A stretch of DNA of 22,710 bases from an uncultured Oscillospiraceae bacterium (lineage in GTDB: Bacteria; Bacillota; Clostridia; Oscillospirales; Ruminococcaceae). A program made the translations under genes and the position numbers. A model generated the notes under the pieces. That model did not search any database. It was not told where the DNA came from and saw only the letters and a program-made list of their open reading frames with translations. The DNA lies in NCBI GenBank assembly GCA_900543705.1, contig UQSL01000027.1, positions 1 through 22,710 of the forward strand, read 5' to 3'. Numbering within the stretch: the first letter of the stretch is position 1; each line of letters starts with the position of its first letter. Shown here one piece after another: positions 22,275 through 22,710 of this stretch.

Positions 22275-22710
22275 TCAGAGCAAAAAGCGGTTGGAAAACA
22301 ATCCCTTGAGAACCGCGGCAATGCCCTCCAGAAAAAAGACAATACCTACAAGCACACCGATTGTCGCAGCAGCAGCCACCGGCTTTAAGAAGAATATAAT
22401 TCCAAATACAATCAGAACAATGCCGAGTGCCAAAAACCAGCCCCAGCCTCTAACACCAAAGTGTTTGAGGTCGAAGGAACTAATTGTTTTCGATACACCG
22501 GTGAACAAAATCCACATTCCAAAAAGCATCGGAAGTAGGACCACGGTGAAAGCCTCATTGAACATCAGGAATCCAGCAATTAGGATTGTAAAAATACCGT
22601 CTGCCAAAATCCAACCGGATCCCGCGATAAGGCCGTGCGTTTTGGCAAACACAACAAGTGAGCCCTTCCCGAAAAAATAGACAGAAAAAAGCGCAGAAAA
22701 ACGGAATGAA
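22275..22710 (-). CDS. HdeD family (DUF308) membrane protein, 5' end outside the window
   Basis: The frame is open from the right edge to a stop at 22275-22277, about 144 codons. It contains hydrophobic segments GWILADGIFTILIAGFLMF, VVLLPMLFGMWILFTGV, GWFLALGIVLIVFGIIFFLK and ATIGVLVGIVFFLEGIAAVL, the repeated hairpin pattern of HdeD/DUF308 proteins. These have six helices; the first hairpin is not seen, so the gene very likely begins beyond 22710 rather than at the in-frame GTG 22650-22652. A role in acid or general stress is known for the E. coli namesake only and should not be transferred. Confidence 0.8.
   Translation of the reverse strand, partial: SFRFSALFSVYFFGKGSLVVFAKTHGLIAGSGWILADGIFTILIAGFLMFNEAFTVVLLPMLFGMWILFTGVSKTISSFDLKHFGVRGWGWFLALGIVLIVFGIIFFLKPVAAAATIGVLVGIVFFLEGIAAVLKGLFSNRFLL

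Overview
The window looks like a chromosomal segment from a Gram-positive, anaerobic member of the Clostridia, most likely a gut-type Oscillospiraceae/Ruminococcaceae relative; the genus cannot be told from sequence alone. This rests on strong AGGAGG-type ribosome sites, sigma-A promoters often with an extended -10 (TGnTAnnnT), an oxygen-sensitive ThiH, a TPP-riboswitch thi operon and a Clostridia-type galactokinase/GalT2 pair. Most of the window is ordinary chromosome, with two eroded accessory patches.

Layout. 1-310: an 82-bp tandem repeat array. Its minus strand carries the 5' half of a tRNA (acceptor plus D arm), and a perfect TTGACA-N17-TATAAT promoter at 327-355 reads into it. 651-1789: two short chromate-transporter (ChrA) halves. 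1795-4218: an ABC ATPase and permease, with a perfect inverted repeat over the promoter and a terminator at the end. 4321-5995: a PepV-like M20 dipeptidase with its own promoter and terminator. 6277-6808: a GNAT acetyltransferase. 6806-8754: a decayed patch holding a 48-bp palindrome, a frameshifted mobC remnant (minus), a beheaded and doubly broken LysR gene, and an XRE membrane regulator with a 3' frameshift. 8886-13086: sbcD-sbcC. 13149-13468: consensus promoter, tRNA-Leu(GAG), tRNA-Leu(CAG), terminator. 13491-14255: a SAM methyltransferase lying between two diverged copies of the tRNA terminator hairpin. 14256-14841: intergenic debris and the C-terminal stub of a HAD hydrolase.

14842-18519 (minus) is a thiazole-branch thiamine operon: promoter, TPP riboswitch with terminator, thiS, thiF, thiG, thiH, then a ThiE-superfamily gene that resembles the thiazole tautomerase TenI more than ThiE. 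ThiF adenylates and helps thiolate ThiS, ThiH makes dehydroglycine from tyrosine, ThiG builds the thiazole, and TenI would aromatise it. No thiC, thiD or thiM is present. 18628-19110 (minus) is a second GNAT. 19218-22131 is a galK-galT Leloir operon. 22275 to the right edge (minus) is an HdeD-family membrane protein cut by the window.

The most unusual items are the promoter-driven tRNA-half repeat array, the covarying terminator copies around the methyltransferase, and the LysR/mobC junction.
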